DNA of 44,265 bases from positions 1 through 44,265 of the forward strand of contig CAKQXG010000005.1 of the NCBI GenBank assembly GCA_934281515.1, read 5' to 3'. This DNA comes from an uncultured Clostridia bacterium. Lineage in GTDB: Bacteria; Bacillota; Clostridia; Christensenellales; CAG-314. Positions within the stretch are counted from its first letter, which is position 1, and each line of letters begins with the position of its first letter. A program made the translations under genes and the position numbers. Positions 26,250 to 34,049 of this stretch are shown piece after piece. The notes under the pieces are model-generated. The model saw nothing but the letters and a program-made list of their open reading frames with translations, was not told the DNA's origin and made no database searches.

Positions 26250-26923
26250 CAGACTACATTTTGCAAAACACGGGCGTTGCGCTGACCGACGAACAGATGA
26301 TGCGCCTGGAAACGTACTTCGGGTTTTTGGTGGAAGAAAACGCCAAATACAACCTTACCGCCATCACGGAGCATGACCAGGTGTGGGTGAAGCACTTTGT
26401 CGACAGTATGCTTGGCTCCAGGTTTGTACCCGACGGCGCAACGTTGTGCGACATCGGGTGCGGTGCAGGGTTCCCGTCGGTACCGTTGGCTGTGTTACGT
26501 CCAGACATTCGCCCGACATTGGTGGACAGCCTGACGAAACGGGTCAATTTTTGCACCGAATTATGTGATAAAATAGGCGTCAAAGCAAAAGTGGTGCATG
26601 CACGCGCCGAGGACTTTGCGCATGACAACTCCGAGCGTTTCGACATTGCCGTTGCACGCGCAGTTGCGCCGTTAAACATTTTGTTAGAGTACACCGCGCA
26701 GGTGGTCAAAACGGGCGGTGCGGTTGTTGCCTACAAAACCGACGAGTCGGAAGTGGCAATTGCCCGGCATGCGGAAAAGGTGCTTGGATTGCGGTTGGAA
26801 TCGGCAAACAAGTTTGTGCTGCCCGACGGCAGTAACCGTTGCTTGCTGGTCTACCGCAAGGTGGCGCACACGTTTGCGGCTTACCCTCGCGGACAAAACA
26901 AACCCAGAAAAATGCCGTTGTAA
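26246..26923 (+). CDS. rsmG: 16S rRNA (guanine-527-N7) methyltransferase RsmG (GidB)
   Basis: RsmG methylates N7 of G527 in 16S rRNA using S-adenosylmethionine; its loss gives low-level streptomycin resistance in other bacteria. The 225 residues contain the N-terminal substrate region (FLVEENAKYNLTAITE, about 30-45), the SAM-binding motif LCDIGCGAGFPSVPLA (about 66-81), an acidic VDSLTKR segment, and FDIAVARAVAPL (about 132-143). The start overlaps the mnmG stop (ATGA). It ends the conserved mnmEG-rsmG group; parA and parB lie upstream in opposite orientation instead of downstream. Confidence 0.96.
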   Translation: MTDYILQNTGVALTDEQMMRLETYFGFLVEENAKYNLTAITEHDQVWVKHFVDSMLGSRFVPDGATLCDIGCGAGFPSVPLAVLRPDIRPTLVDSLTKRVNFCTELCDKIGVKAKVVHARAEDFAHDNSERFDIAVARAVAPLNILLEYTAQVVKTGGAVVAYKTDESEVAIARHAEKVLGLRLESANKFVLPDGSNRCLLVYRKVAHTFAAYPRGQNKPRKMPL

Positions 26924-27176
26924 GCGTAATCGATTGCGAAAAATCGTTTCAGAATGGCAGGTTGCGATATTTACAACCGTTGGTTGAGTGGAAATACAAC
27001 TTTCGGTTGCCAAAATTCAACAAACGGTAGGGGCAAAAAATGCGCAAAAAGTTGTACAATGTACTTGCAAAGGGGACGTGAACGTCGACGATGTTTGCCC
27101 TGGCCGTCAGTGCACAACGGTTTGGCGCAGAGCAGCCGACAACCAATAGATTCCCCTGCAAAAAGGAGAGTACAAT

Positions 27177-27674
27177 ATGAAAGAAACATTCGGACAACGT
27201 TTTCAACGCCTTCGCAAAGCGGCAGGACTTACACAGGAAGACGTGGCAAACAAAGTAAATATTTCGGCTCAAGCCGTATCCAAGTGGGAGAATGACATTT
27301 CCGCGCCCGACATCTCGGTGCTCGCCGAGCTTGCCGACATGCTTGGCGTAACTACCGACGTTCTTCTTGGCAAGGAACAGGTCACGACCGCCAGTTACGT
27401 GCCGTCTGCGGCAAAAAATATGGACGAGTTGATGTTTCGTGTAATCGTCGACAGCAAAAACGGTGACAAAGTTCGCGTCAATCTGCCCGTTGCGCTTGTC
27501 AGGGTATTTGCCGACAGCGGAATGACAGGCGATCAATTTAAGTTTAACGGCAAGGACGTTTTGTCGGCGATAGACTTCAAGCAGATTCTGTCTCTTGTGG
27601 AGCGTGGACTGCTTGGCAAAATCGTTGAGGTGGAGTCTGCCGACGGCGACAACGTACAGGTATTCGTGGAGTAG
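27177..27674 (+). CDS. XRE-family regulator with SHOCT-like C-terminal domain
   Basis: The 165-residue protein starts with a Cro/CI-type helix-turn-helix (residues 5-60, RFQRLRKAAGLTQEDVANKV and the recognition region AQAVSKWENDISAPD). After a linker, residues 80-165 resemble the SHOCT-like domain seen at the N-terminus of YvlB/LiaX-type proteins: a strand set around KVRVNLPVALVRVF, a helix SAIDFKQILSLVERGLLGKIVEVES and the closing strand DGDNVQVFVE. Target and signal are unknown. AAGGAG lies 8 bases before the ATG. The next gene follows after three bases and shares the closing motif DGDNV, so the two form an operon. Confidence 0.8.
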   Translation: MKETFGQRFQRLRKAAGLTQEDVANKVNISAQAVSKWENDISAPDISVLAELADMLGVTTDVLLGKEQVTTASYVPSAAKNMDELMFRVIVDSKNGDKVRVNLPVALVRVFADSGMTGDQFKFNGKDVLSAIDFKQILSLVERGLLGKIVEVESADGDNVQVFVE

Positions 27675-27677
27675 CCT

Positions 27678-27920
27678 ATGTTGATTCGTGTAAAGGATGA
27701 CAAACGCAATTTTACCATACGTTTGCCGAATTTTATGCTCGGCACTCGTTTTGTCGCTAACATTTTGCTGTCCGACGTACCCGAACAAGACAAACCGAAG
27801 TACGCCGATGCCATGCGCAAAGCGTACAAGGTGATGAAGGCTTATCGCAAAAAACACGGCGCACTGGATTTGGTTTCGGTTCAAAGTTGCGACGGCGACA
27901 ATGTGCTGATACGTTTTTAA
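27678..27920 (+). CDS. Small partner protein of the XRE regulator
   Basis: The family is not recognised. The 80-residue basic protein has two beta-rich ends (IRVKDDKRNFTIRLPNF and VSVQSCDGDNVLIRF) around a lysine-rich helix (KYADAMRKAYKVMKAYRKKHG). The pattern resembles the C-terminal half of its upstream neighbour, with the same LP-containing strand early and DGDNV at the end, so it may be a domain paralogue that pairs with it. Its GGAG ribosome site lies inside the upstream gene, indicating coupled translation. A strong terminator ends the unit. Confidence 0.75.
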   Translation: MLIRVKDDKRNFTIRLPNFMLGTRFVANILLSDVPEQDKPKYADAMRKAYKVMKAYRKKHGALDLVSVQSCDGDNVLIRF

Positions 27921-27990
27921 CCGCCGTCGTGTGTCTTGCCGACCCTTGTCGGCTAATCGGCATAGCAATAAAATAGAATTTAGTGATGTT

Positions 27991-28028
27991 ACTAGCGTGG
28001 CGATAGTTGTTTGCCACGCTAGTTTTTT
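27991..28028 (+). terminator. Terminator of the XRE operon
   Basis: ACTAGCGTGGC pairs perfectly with GCCACGCTAGT around an 11-base loop, followed by seven T residues. Confidence 0.92.
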
Positions 28029-28072
28029 TGTCATTTGATTCAGTATAGCAATATAAAAGAGTTTCATATTGT

Positions 28073-28163
28073 CCCTAGTCGTCAACGTTAGGTTGCCTCG
28101 GAAAGGTTCCTTGAAGAAGCCTTCTCCCCAAAGGAGAAGGCAACCTAACGTTGACGACTAGGG
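28073..28163. repeat. Element with perfect 25-bp inverted repeats
   Basis: The arm at 28073-28097 (starts CCCTAGTCGTCAACG) is perfectly complementary to 28139-28163. Inside is a second stem GCCTTCTCC/GGAGAAGGC. The 91-base unit resembles a small non-autonomous palindromic element. Confidence 0.85.
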
Positions 28164-28194
28164 CAGAGCAACAAACACTGTATTTCGCTTACTA

Positions 28195-28335
28195 TATTAT
28201 GTCATCCCGAGCGAAGTCGAGGGATCCCCTGGAAAGGTACCTTGTAATCACAAGCGTTTGTTGGCAATAAGTTGTGTATTTTCAAGCGGTTCCGTTCCCG
28301 GTGACCCTTCGACTTGCGCTCAGGGTGACATAATT
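28195..28335. repeat. Imperfect inverted-repeat element, TGTCATCCCGAGC type
   Basis: The left end ATGTCATCCCGAGCGAAGTC and the right end, whose complement reads ATGTCACCCTGAGCGCAAGT, are inverted copies with a few differences. Elements with similar ends are dispersed in many bacterial genomes. Confidence 0.7.
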
Positions 28336-28869
28336 GTACGGTGGCGATATATAGTTTGTTTCTATCACCTTGTCCTATCGACAAATAGTCAGTGGTTGTT
28401 GGTTATTGTAAATATACAGTTTATCTCTACCCCCCCCCTCAACCGACACTTCGTGTCACCTTCCCCACCTCGGGGGAAGGCTTTAATTTTGTCATCTAAT
28501 TCAGCGTGGCAATATAAAAAGATTTAGTATTTTCCTTACCGCGTCCACGTCAGGTGGCTCCTTCGTGTTACCGTCACCTGTTGTCACTATCTACCACCTT
28601 CTACGCCTTTCCCTAGTGGAGCGACATTTCTTGCCGTACCAACCTTTTTTCATCTAATACGGCATGGCTATATGAAACACTTCTATATTGTCCTAGTCGT
28701 CCACGTCAGGTGGTCGACCGTCGCCCGAAGGTTTTATGCGACGAACAAAGTGTACCGGAGGTTTCAAAAAAATCCCGACATTGCTAACACAATACTGTTA
28801 TTGTGGGGCAAAGTTGCGCGGTTGACGGGAAATTTGACAAAAATCTTCGCTTTATCCCCTGTTTTTTGT

Positions 28870-28898
28870 TTGACAAAATTCGTCAAGTCGGGTACAAT
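28870..28898 (+). promoter_or_regulatory. Promoter of the purine operon
   Basis: Consensus TTGACA (28870-28875), a 17-base spacer and TACAAT (28893-28898). Transcription would begin near 28905, just before the aptamer. Confidence 0.8.
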
Positions 28899-28915
28899 GG
28901 GCACATCAATCGAAT

Positions 28916-28992
28916 ATTTGCCAATATATCTACGGATTTAGGGCCCGTAAGTTTCTACCGCATCGCCGTAAGATGCGACTATTGGATGCAAA
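28916..28992 (+). promoter_or_regulatory. Purine riboswitch aptamer, guanine type
   Basis: The core follows the xpt-class aptamer: P1 CCAATA/TATTGG, the junction with TATATCT, P2 TACGG/CCGTA, the conserved GTTTCTACC joining strand, P3 GCATC/GATGC closing the conserved seven-base loop GCCGTAA, then GACTAT. The specificity base before TAT is C, which pairs with guanine; adenine aptamers carry T there. It lies between a consensus promoter and xpt. Confidence 0.9.
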
Positions 28993-29039
28993 GCTTGTCG
29001 TTACGTTTCGTTGCGGCATGGCGTTTGTTTTTATTGGCA

Positions 29040-29074
29040 ACAGGTAAGCGGTTTTCCGTCGACCTGTTTTTTGT
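29040..29074 (+). terminator. Riboswitch expression-platform terminator
   Basis: ACAGGT pairs with ACCTGT, with an inner CGG/CCG stem over TTTT, followed by TTTTTTG. It lies 50 bases after the aptamer and before xpt. A TATTGG copy just upstream (near 29032) matches the 3' strand of P1 and could compete for it. Confidence 0.75.
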
Positions 29075-29130
29075 TTTCCGATAGTAGAATTTCGCTGTTT
29101 GTCGCGCCGCTCGGTGCCGCAACTTCGCAG

Positions 29131-29166
29131 CCCGTATCACATTGTATATTGCGGTAAATACGGGAG
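29131..29166 (+). promoter_or_regulatory. Hairpin covering the xpt ribosome-binding site
   Basis: CCCGTAT (29131-29137) is complementary to ATACGGG (29158-29164), and the second arm includes the GGG of the Shine-Dalgarno GGGAG. The pairing would hide the site, adding a possible translational control after the terminator. Confidence 0.45.
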
Positions 29167-29174
29167 ACTTTCCG

Positions 29175-29750
29175 ATGAATCTTTTGGAACAAAAAATCAT
29201 TACCGAAGGCAAGGTTCTGCAAGGAGGCATACTGAAGGTTGACGGTTTCCTTAACCATCAACTGGACGTGGCTTTTTTGACCAAGCTCGGAGAAGAAATA
29301 TACAACAAATTTCGCGACTGCGGGGTAAACAAGGTCCTTACGGTGGAAGCATCGGGCATAGGAATCGCTTGTTTTGCCGCGCAGTTTTCTAATTGTCGCG
29401 TACTGGTCGCCAAAAAGGCAAAAACCAGCAACATTTCCGACGACGTGTACAAGGCTGACGTATTTAGTTTTACTCACCAAAAGCAAAATGTCGTAATGGT
29501 CAGCAAGGAATACCTGTTGCCTACCGACAGGGTGCTTATCGTTGACGACTTTCTTGCCAGCGGCAACGCTACCATCGGGCTTGCCGACCTTGTCGAACAG
29601 GCAGGCGCAACGCTTGTCGGCGTGTGCTGTGCGGTGGAAAAAACATTTCAGGGCGGATACGAGAGACTTGTTTCTCGCGGTTACAAGGTAGTGTCGCTTG
29701 CGCGCATTTCCGAGATGACCGACGACGGCAAAATCTCTTTTATTCAATAG
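29175..29750 (+). CDS. xpt: Xanthine phosphoribosyltransferase
   Basis: Xpt converts xanthine and PRPP to XMP, feeding guanine nucleotide synthesis. The 191-residue product is the family's usual length and resembles the Bacillus enzyme from the first residues (LKVDGFLNHQLD, about 20-31). EASGIGIA (58-65) and the PRPP loop VLIVDDFLASGNA (120-132) are present. ATG 29175 is chosen because the family starts MxxLxxKI and GGGAG is upstream; the frame also extends 11 codons to an ATA/TTG-like start, without support. It is the first gene of the riboswitch-controlled transcript, and the BMP lipoprotein gene follows after 103 bases with no strong terminator between them. Confidence 0.95.
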   Translation: MNLLEQKIITEGKVLQGGILKVDGFLNHQLDVAFLTKLGEEIYNKFRDCGVNKVLTVEASGIGIACFAAQFSNCRVLVAKKAKTSNISDDVYKADVFSFTHQKQNVVMVSKEYLLPTDRVLIVDDFLASGNATIGLADLVEQAGATLVGVCCAVEKTFQGGYERLVSRGYKVVSLARISEMTDDGKISFIQ

Positions 29751-29853
29751 GACTTGCCCGTCCCTAATGGGCGCACACTTGCGGTCAATGTGCCGCTTTC
29801 GGTACTTAAACGTACCACAAAATCCACTAAAAGTGGAAAACATGGAGGTAAGT

Positions 29854-31098
29854 ATGAAAAAACTGTTGCCAATCGTTATCGTAGCCGTGCTGTGCGTAAC
29901 CCTTGCTTTGGGTGTGTTTGCCGCTTGCGACACAACTCAACCCGTTGTCGGATTGCTTGCTCTGCACGATTCCAAATCCACCTACGATAAAAACTTTATC
30001 AACGCATTCAAGGCCGCTTGCGAAAAGAAAGGCTTGACGGAGAAACAGTACAAAATCGTAACCAACGTGCCCGAAGACACCAAATGTTACGACCGCGCCG
30101 CCGAACTTGCCGACGCAGGTTGCAAAGCGATTTTTGCCGACAGTTTCGGTCACGAAGCTCACATGCTTAAGGCTGCAAAGGATTTCCCCGAAGTTCAATT
30201 TTGTCATGCTACCGGTACTCAAGCCGTACTTAACAAGGATTTGACAAACTACCACAATGCATTTGCCAGCATCTATCAGGCAAGATACCTTGCAGGCGTT
30301 GCCGCAGGTATGAAGTTGCAAGAAATGATTGCCGACAAAAAAATCACCGAGGCTAACATGGTTGACGGCAGCTATCTTATCGGTTATGTCGGTGCATACA
30401 CCTACGCCGAAGTTATCTCCGGTTACACTTCTTTCTACCTTGGCGTCAAGTCGATTGTAGAAAACGTCAAGATGGAAGTTACTTTTACGGGTAGTTGGTA
30501 CGATCAAACTGCAGAACAAAACGCCGCCACCAAGCTTATCAAGGATGGTTGCGTACTTGTCAGCCAACACGCCGACAGCATGGGTGCACCCACGGCTTGT
30601 GAAAATGCCGGAGTGCCCAACGTTTGCTACAACGTCAGCACGGCTACCGAATGCCCCGATACATATATTATCGCTTCCCGTATCAATTGGCAGCCCTACT
30701 TCGAAATGATGCTCGACTACGTACTCGGTACGGAAGGCGCAACCCTTCCCAACGATTGGACGGGCGACATGACGACCGGTTCCGTAGAGGTTATGGGACT
30801 TGGCTCCGCTGCGGCAAAAGGCACGCAAGATAAGCTCAATGAGGTAACCGAAGCTATCAAAAACAAAACTTTGAAGATCTTCGACACAAGCAAGTTTACC
30901 GTAACTGTCGGCGAAAAAACAAACGTAGGTGCGGTTGTCGACGAGAACGGACACCTTACTTCCTACATAAAGAATGTTGACGGAACGGAAAAGAACGTCG
31001 TAGCCAACGGCGAATTTTGCGAGTCGGCTCTTCGTTCGGCACCCTACTTCGATTTGCAAATCGATGGTATCAAACTGCTCAACGAAGTGTACGACTAA
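29854..31098 (+). CDS. BMP-family nucleoside-binding lipoprotein
   Basis: This is the extracellular substrate-binding component of an ABC importer. The 414-residue protein has a signal peptide with lipobox FAAC and acceptor Cys25, then the basic-membrane-protein (BMP/PnrA) fold: VVGLLALHDSKSTYDKNFINAF, DAGCKAIFADSFGHEAHM and FCHATGT, which lines the pocket in the family. BMP proteins bind purine nucleosides; the closest characterised system is the guanosine importer NupNOPQ of Bacillus. The guanine riboswitch upstream supports a purine ligand. GGAGG lies 8 bases before ATG 29854; the longer frame starting at 29767 has no such site. A strong hairpin separates it from the ATPase gene. Confidence 0.92.
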   Translation: MKKLLPIVIVAVLCVTLALGVFAACDTTQPVVGLLALHDSKSTYDKNFINAFKAACEKKGLTEKQYKIVTNVPEDTKCYDRAAELADAGCKAIFADSFGHEAHMLKAAKDFPEVQFCHATGTQAVLNKDLTNYHNAFASIYQARYLAGVAAGMKLQEMIADKKITEANMVDGSYLIGYVGAYTYAEVISGYTSFYLGVKSIVENVKMEVTFTGSWYDQTAEQNAATKLIKDGCVLVSQHADSMGAPTACENAGVPNVCYNVSTATECPDTYIIASRINWQPYFEMMLDYVLGTEGATLPNDWTGDMTTGSVEVMGLGSAAAKGTQDKLNEVTEAIKNKTLKIFDTSKFTVTVGEKTNVGAVVDENGHLTSYIKNVDGTEKNVVANGEFCESALRSAPYFDLQIDGIKLLNEVYD

Positions 31099-31156
31099 AC
31101 ACTAAAAATACATACGTATCGAAATTTTTGACACAAATAATCTGCAAAAACAATGG

Positions 31157-31179
31157 TTTGCGCCCGTTTCGGGCGCAAA
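31157..31179 (+). terminator. Intercistronic hairpin after the BMP gene
   Basis: TTTGCGCCCG and CGGGCGCAAA form a perfect 10-bp stem with loop TTT. No T-run follows at once, so it is more likely a leaky attenuator or 3'-end stabiliser that keeps binding-protein mRNA in excess over the transporter. Confidence 0.6.
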
Positions 31180-31321
31180 TCACTGTTTTGCATTTTGGAC
31201 AAATTGTAATATCCGTCTCTACGCAAACAATTGTGTAGATTGTACAAAAACAAACGACGCTACAAACCCCACGCCGACGGCAGATGTCGGCATAGGCTAC
31301 TTTACCCTCGGGAGAAAAATT

Positions 31322-32935
31322 TTGAGTAACGATATCGCAATCAAGGTACAACACATCACCAAGACGTTCGGCTCCATCGTCGCAAACAACGACGTGGACA
31401 TGGACGTGCGCAAGGGCGAAATTTTGGCAGTGCTTGGCGAAAACGGCAGTGGCAAAACCACCCTTATGAACATGCTTGTAGGTATCTACTACCCCGACAG
31501 CGGACAGATTTTTGTCGACGGCAAGGAAGTAGTAATTGCCTCGCCCAAGGATGCGTTTGCATGCGGCATAGGCATGATACACCAACACTTCAAGCTTGTG
31601 GACGTGTTTACCGCAACCGAAAACATCGTGCTTGGCATAAAGGGCAAGTACGACCTTAAACAGGCAAAAAAACGTATTGTGGAGATGAGCTCTAAATACG
31701 GTTTTAACATAGATCCCGACAAAAAGGTGTACGACATGGCGGTGTCGGAGAAACAAACGGTGGAAATCGTCAAGGCGTTGTATCGCGGCGCAAATATCCT
31801 CATTCTGGACGAGCCTACAGCCGTGTTGACCCCTGCCGAAACGGACAAACTGTTTGACGTACTGCGCGCCATGAAAGCCGACGGCAAAAGCATTGTCATC
31901 ATCACGCACAAGCTGAACGAAGTGATGAGCATTTCCGACCGTGTAGCCGTGTTGCGCAAGGGCAGTCACGTCGCTACCGTAAACACCGCCGAAACCGACG
32001 AACAGCAACTTACCGAAATGATGGTCGGGCAAAAAGTTTCGCTTAATATCGACCGTCCCCAACCCGTCAATCCGACGTTGCGTATCGACTGCAACAATCT
32101 GTCTGTGGTTGACGCCGACGGCGTAACTCGTCTTTCCGACGTCAACTTGCAAGCGTTCGGCGGCGAGATTCTGGGCATTGCAGGCATTGCCGGCAGCGGT
32201 CAGCGCGAACTGTTGGAAGCTATAGCCGGGCTGCAACGCACAAGCGCAGGTTCGTCGGTGGTGTATTATCCGCCCGAAGCCGAACCCGAACAACTCATCG
32301 GCAAGGCGCCTGCGGAAATCCGTCGCTTGGGTGTGCGGTTGAGTTTCGTACCCGAAGACCGTCTCGGCATGGGATTGGTCGGCAACATGGACATCGCCGA
32401 TAACATGATGTTGCGCAGCTACGAAAAGGGCAATTCGGTGTTCCTCGACCGCAAAACTCCGGGGCTTCTTGCCGACGAAATCATATCCGAGTTGCAGGTG
32501 TCCACCCCCGGTGTGCATACCCCCGTGCGTAAGCTGTCGGGCGGCAACGTGCAAAAGGTACTTGTCGGGCGCGAGATTGCAGCAAAACCCACCGTGCTTA
32601 TGGCGGCATATCCCGTGCGCGGTTTGGACATCAACTCGTCGTACATGATTTACAATCTGCTTACCGAACAGAAAAAACAAGGCGTTGCCGTGATTTTCGT
32701 AGGCGAAGATCTTGACGTATTGACCGAGTTGTGCGACCGTATCGCAGTGCTTGCGGCAGGCAAACTGACCGGCATTGTCGACGGACGTACTTCCACAAAG
32801 GAACAGCTCGGCTTGTTGATGACGGGTATTAAAGACGGCAACAATTGTGCCGAAAACGACAATTCAACTACCGAAAGCGGTACGCATGATGGCGATAACA
32901 GTACAACAAATACAGACGGAGGCGCAAATGACTAG
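31322..32935 (+). CDS. Nucleoside ABC importer, double ATPase subunit
   Basis: The 537 residues contain two tandem ABC domains, as in NupO/RbsA-like importers. Domain 1 has Walker A GENGSGKTT (about 39-47) and LILDEPTAVLTPAE; its signature segment reads DMAVSEKQTVEI, departing from the usual PVGxxQxVEI by replacing the glycine. Domain 2 has the degenerate Walker A typical of the second half (GIAGSGQRE) and LSGGNVQKV. The last 35 residues are a hydrophilic Asn/Asp/Thr tail. TTG 31322 is the start because GGGAGA lies 7 bases upstream. The permease gene overlaps the end by eight bases. Confidence 0.92.
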   Translation: MSNDIAIKVQHITKTFGSIVANNDVDMDVRKGEILAVLGENGSGKTTLMNMLVGIYYPDSGQIFVDGKEVVIASPKDAFACGIGMIHQHFKLVDVFTATENIVLGIKGKYDLKQAKKRIVEMSSKYGFNIDPDKKVYDMAVSEKQTVEIVKALYRGANILILDEPTAVLTPAETDKLFDVLRAMKADGKSIVIITHKLNEVMSISDRVAVLRKGSHVATVNTAETDEQQLTEMMVGQKVSLNIDRPQPVNPTLRIDCNNLSVVDADGVTRLSDVNLQAFGGEILGIAGIAGSGQRELLEAIAGLQRTSAGSSVVYYPPEAEPEQLIGKAPAEIRRLGVRLSFVPEDRLGMGLVGNMDIADNMMLRSYEKGNSVFLDRKTPGLLADEIISELQVSTPGVHTPVRKLSGGNVQKVLVGREIAAKPTVLMAAYPVRGLDINSSYMIYNLLTEQKKQGVAVIFVGEDLDVLTELCDRIAVLAAGKLTGIVDGRTSTKEQLGLLMTGIKDGNNCAENDNSTTESGTHDGDNSTTNTDGGAND

Positions 32936-34049
32936 TCAAACCAATCAAATCAAAAAGGTGCGCGAACCGCTGTTCCATATGGTCAAACGCGCCAACATCA
33001 CTGTCAGACAAAAGGTGATTATCTACGCTGTGGCAATCATCGGCGCAATGCTGCTGGGCAGTATATTGTGCGGCATTATCGGCGAAGTAAATCCGTTTCA
33101 GGTTTTCGCTTCCCTTGTCAGCGGTTCCTTTTCCACTCCGCGCCGTTTACGCGTATTTTTTCAGGAATTCGGTCTGCTGTTGCTGGTAAGTATGGCGGTC
33201 GTGCCTGCTTTTCGTATGCGTTTCTGGAACCTCGGTGCCAACGGACAGGTGCTTGTCGGGTGCCTTGCTACAGCCGCATGTATGCATTACTTCGGCGGCA
33301 AAATTGCCGACGGCTGGGTCAATGTACTGATGATCTTGTCGGCGGTGCTGGCAGGCATTGTGTGGGCGGTTATCCCTGCTGTGTTCAAGGCGTTTTTCAA
33401 TACCAACGAAACACTGTTTACACTGATGATGAACTACATTGCCGAAGCACTCGTGTCCTACTGCGTGTGCGTGTGGACAATCGGCACGGATACCAACGGC
33501 GTACTTAACCCCATGACGAAAGGTCACTTGCCCATGGTAGTAAGTCAGTATTTTGCCGTGGTTATGGTTGCAGTACTTGTCTCGGCGGCGGTTGCGGTGT
33601 ATTTGCGTTACAGCAAGCACGGCTACGAAATAAGCGTTGTCGGCGGCAGCGAAAACACCGCTCGTTACATCGGCATCAACGTCAAAAAGGTTGTTATTCG
33701 TACCCTTGTGTTGTCGGGTGCGGTGTGCGGCATTGTCGGCTTGTTGCTGACGGGCGGTATCAACTTCACCGTCAACAGTTCCATGCACAACGGCATGGGC
33801 TTTACGGCAATCATGACCGTGTGGCTTGCCAAGTTCAACCCGCTAATCATCGTGGCTACGTGCTTCTTTGTTACGCTTGTTACGCGTGGTATGGCGCAGG
33901 TCAACATCGACTGCGGCTTTACCGACACCTCTACTGCAAACATAGTGTTGGGTATCATATATTTTTGCATCATCGCATGCGACTTTTTAGTCAACTACCG
34001 CATTGTTTTTCGTCACAAGGACAGTGCAAAGGAGGCTGCACAATGTTAG
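32928..34049 (+). CDS. Nucleoside ABC importer permease 1
   Basis: The 373-residue membrane protein belongs to the branched-chain/sugar-type permease family (NupP-like). After a hydrophilic N-terminus of about 40 residues it shows eight to ten hydrophobic helices. It contains the coupling-loop region GSENTARYIGINVKKVVIRTLVLSG (about residues 235-260, shown by its first part) that contacts the ATPase, and the family segment MHNGMGFTAIMTVWLAKFNP. ATG 32928 has GGAGG 6 bases upstream and overlaps the ATPase gene; the longer frame from 32847 is a shadow of the ATPase tail. Confidence 0.92.
   Translation: MTSQTNQIKKVREPLFHMVKRANITVRQKVIIYAVAIIGAMLLGSILCGIIGEVNPFQVFASLVSGSFSTPRRLRVFFQEFGLLLLVSMAVVPAFRMRFWNLGANGQVLVGCLATAACMHYFGGKIADGWVNVLMILSAVLAGIVWAVIPAVFKAFFNTNETLFTLMMNYIAEALVSYCVCVWTIGTDTNGVLNPMTKGHLPMVVSQYFAVVMVAVLVSAAVAVYLRYSKHGYEISVVGGSENTARYIGINVKKVVIRTLVLSGAVCGIVGLLLTGGINFTVNSSMHNGMGFTAIMTVWLAKFNPLIIVATCFFVTLVTRGMAQVNIDCGFTDTSTANIVLGIIYFCIIACDFLVNYRIVFRHKDSAKEAAQC

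Larger units (their letters stand above)
28026..28720. repeat. Mosaic of direct repeats and inverted-repeat elements
   Basis: Three diverged copies of a unit of about 70 bases start near 28026, 28487 and 28645. Each opens with TTTGTCATCTAAT-like sequence, then a GGCAATATAAAA-like segment, and ends CCACGTCAGGTGG (in the first copy CAACGTTAGGTTG). Between them lie the two inverted-repeat elements listed separately and a small CTTCCCC/GGGGAAG hairpin near 28461-28480. No gene is present in this stretch. Confidence 0.75.

Noticed and set aside
28026..28720. Possible CRISPR array in the repeat-rich stretch
   Set aside because: Repeats are about 70 bases, diverged and irregularly spaced, with no unique spacers of constant length and no cas genes nearby.
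29827..31059. A 410-codon open frame antisense to the BMP lipoprotein gene
   Set aside because: The sense strand has a signal peptide, lipobox and BMP motifs; the antisense product is not protein-like in any recognisable way.
31079..32680. A 533-codon open frame antisense to the ABC ATPase
   Set aside because: Same cause; the sense gene has Walker A/B motifs and a ribosome-binding site, the antisense frame has neither motif nor site.
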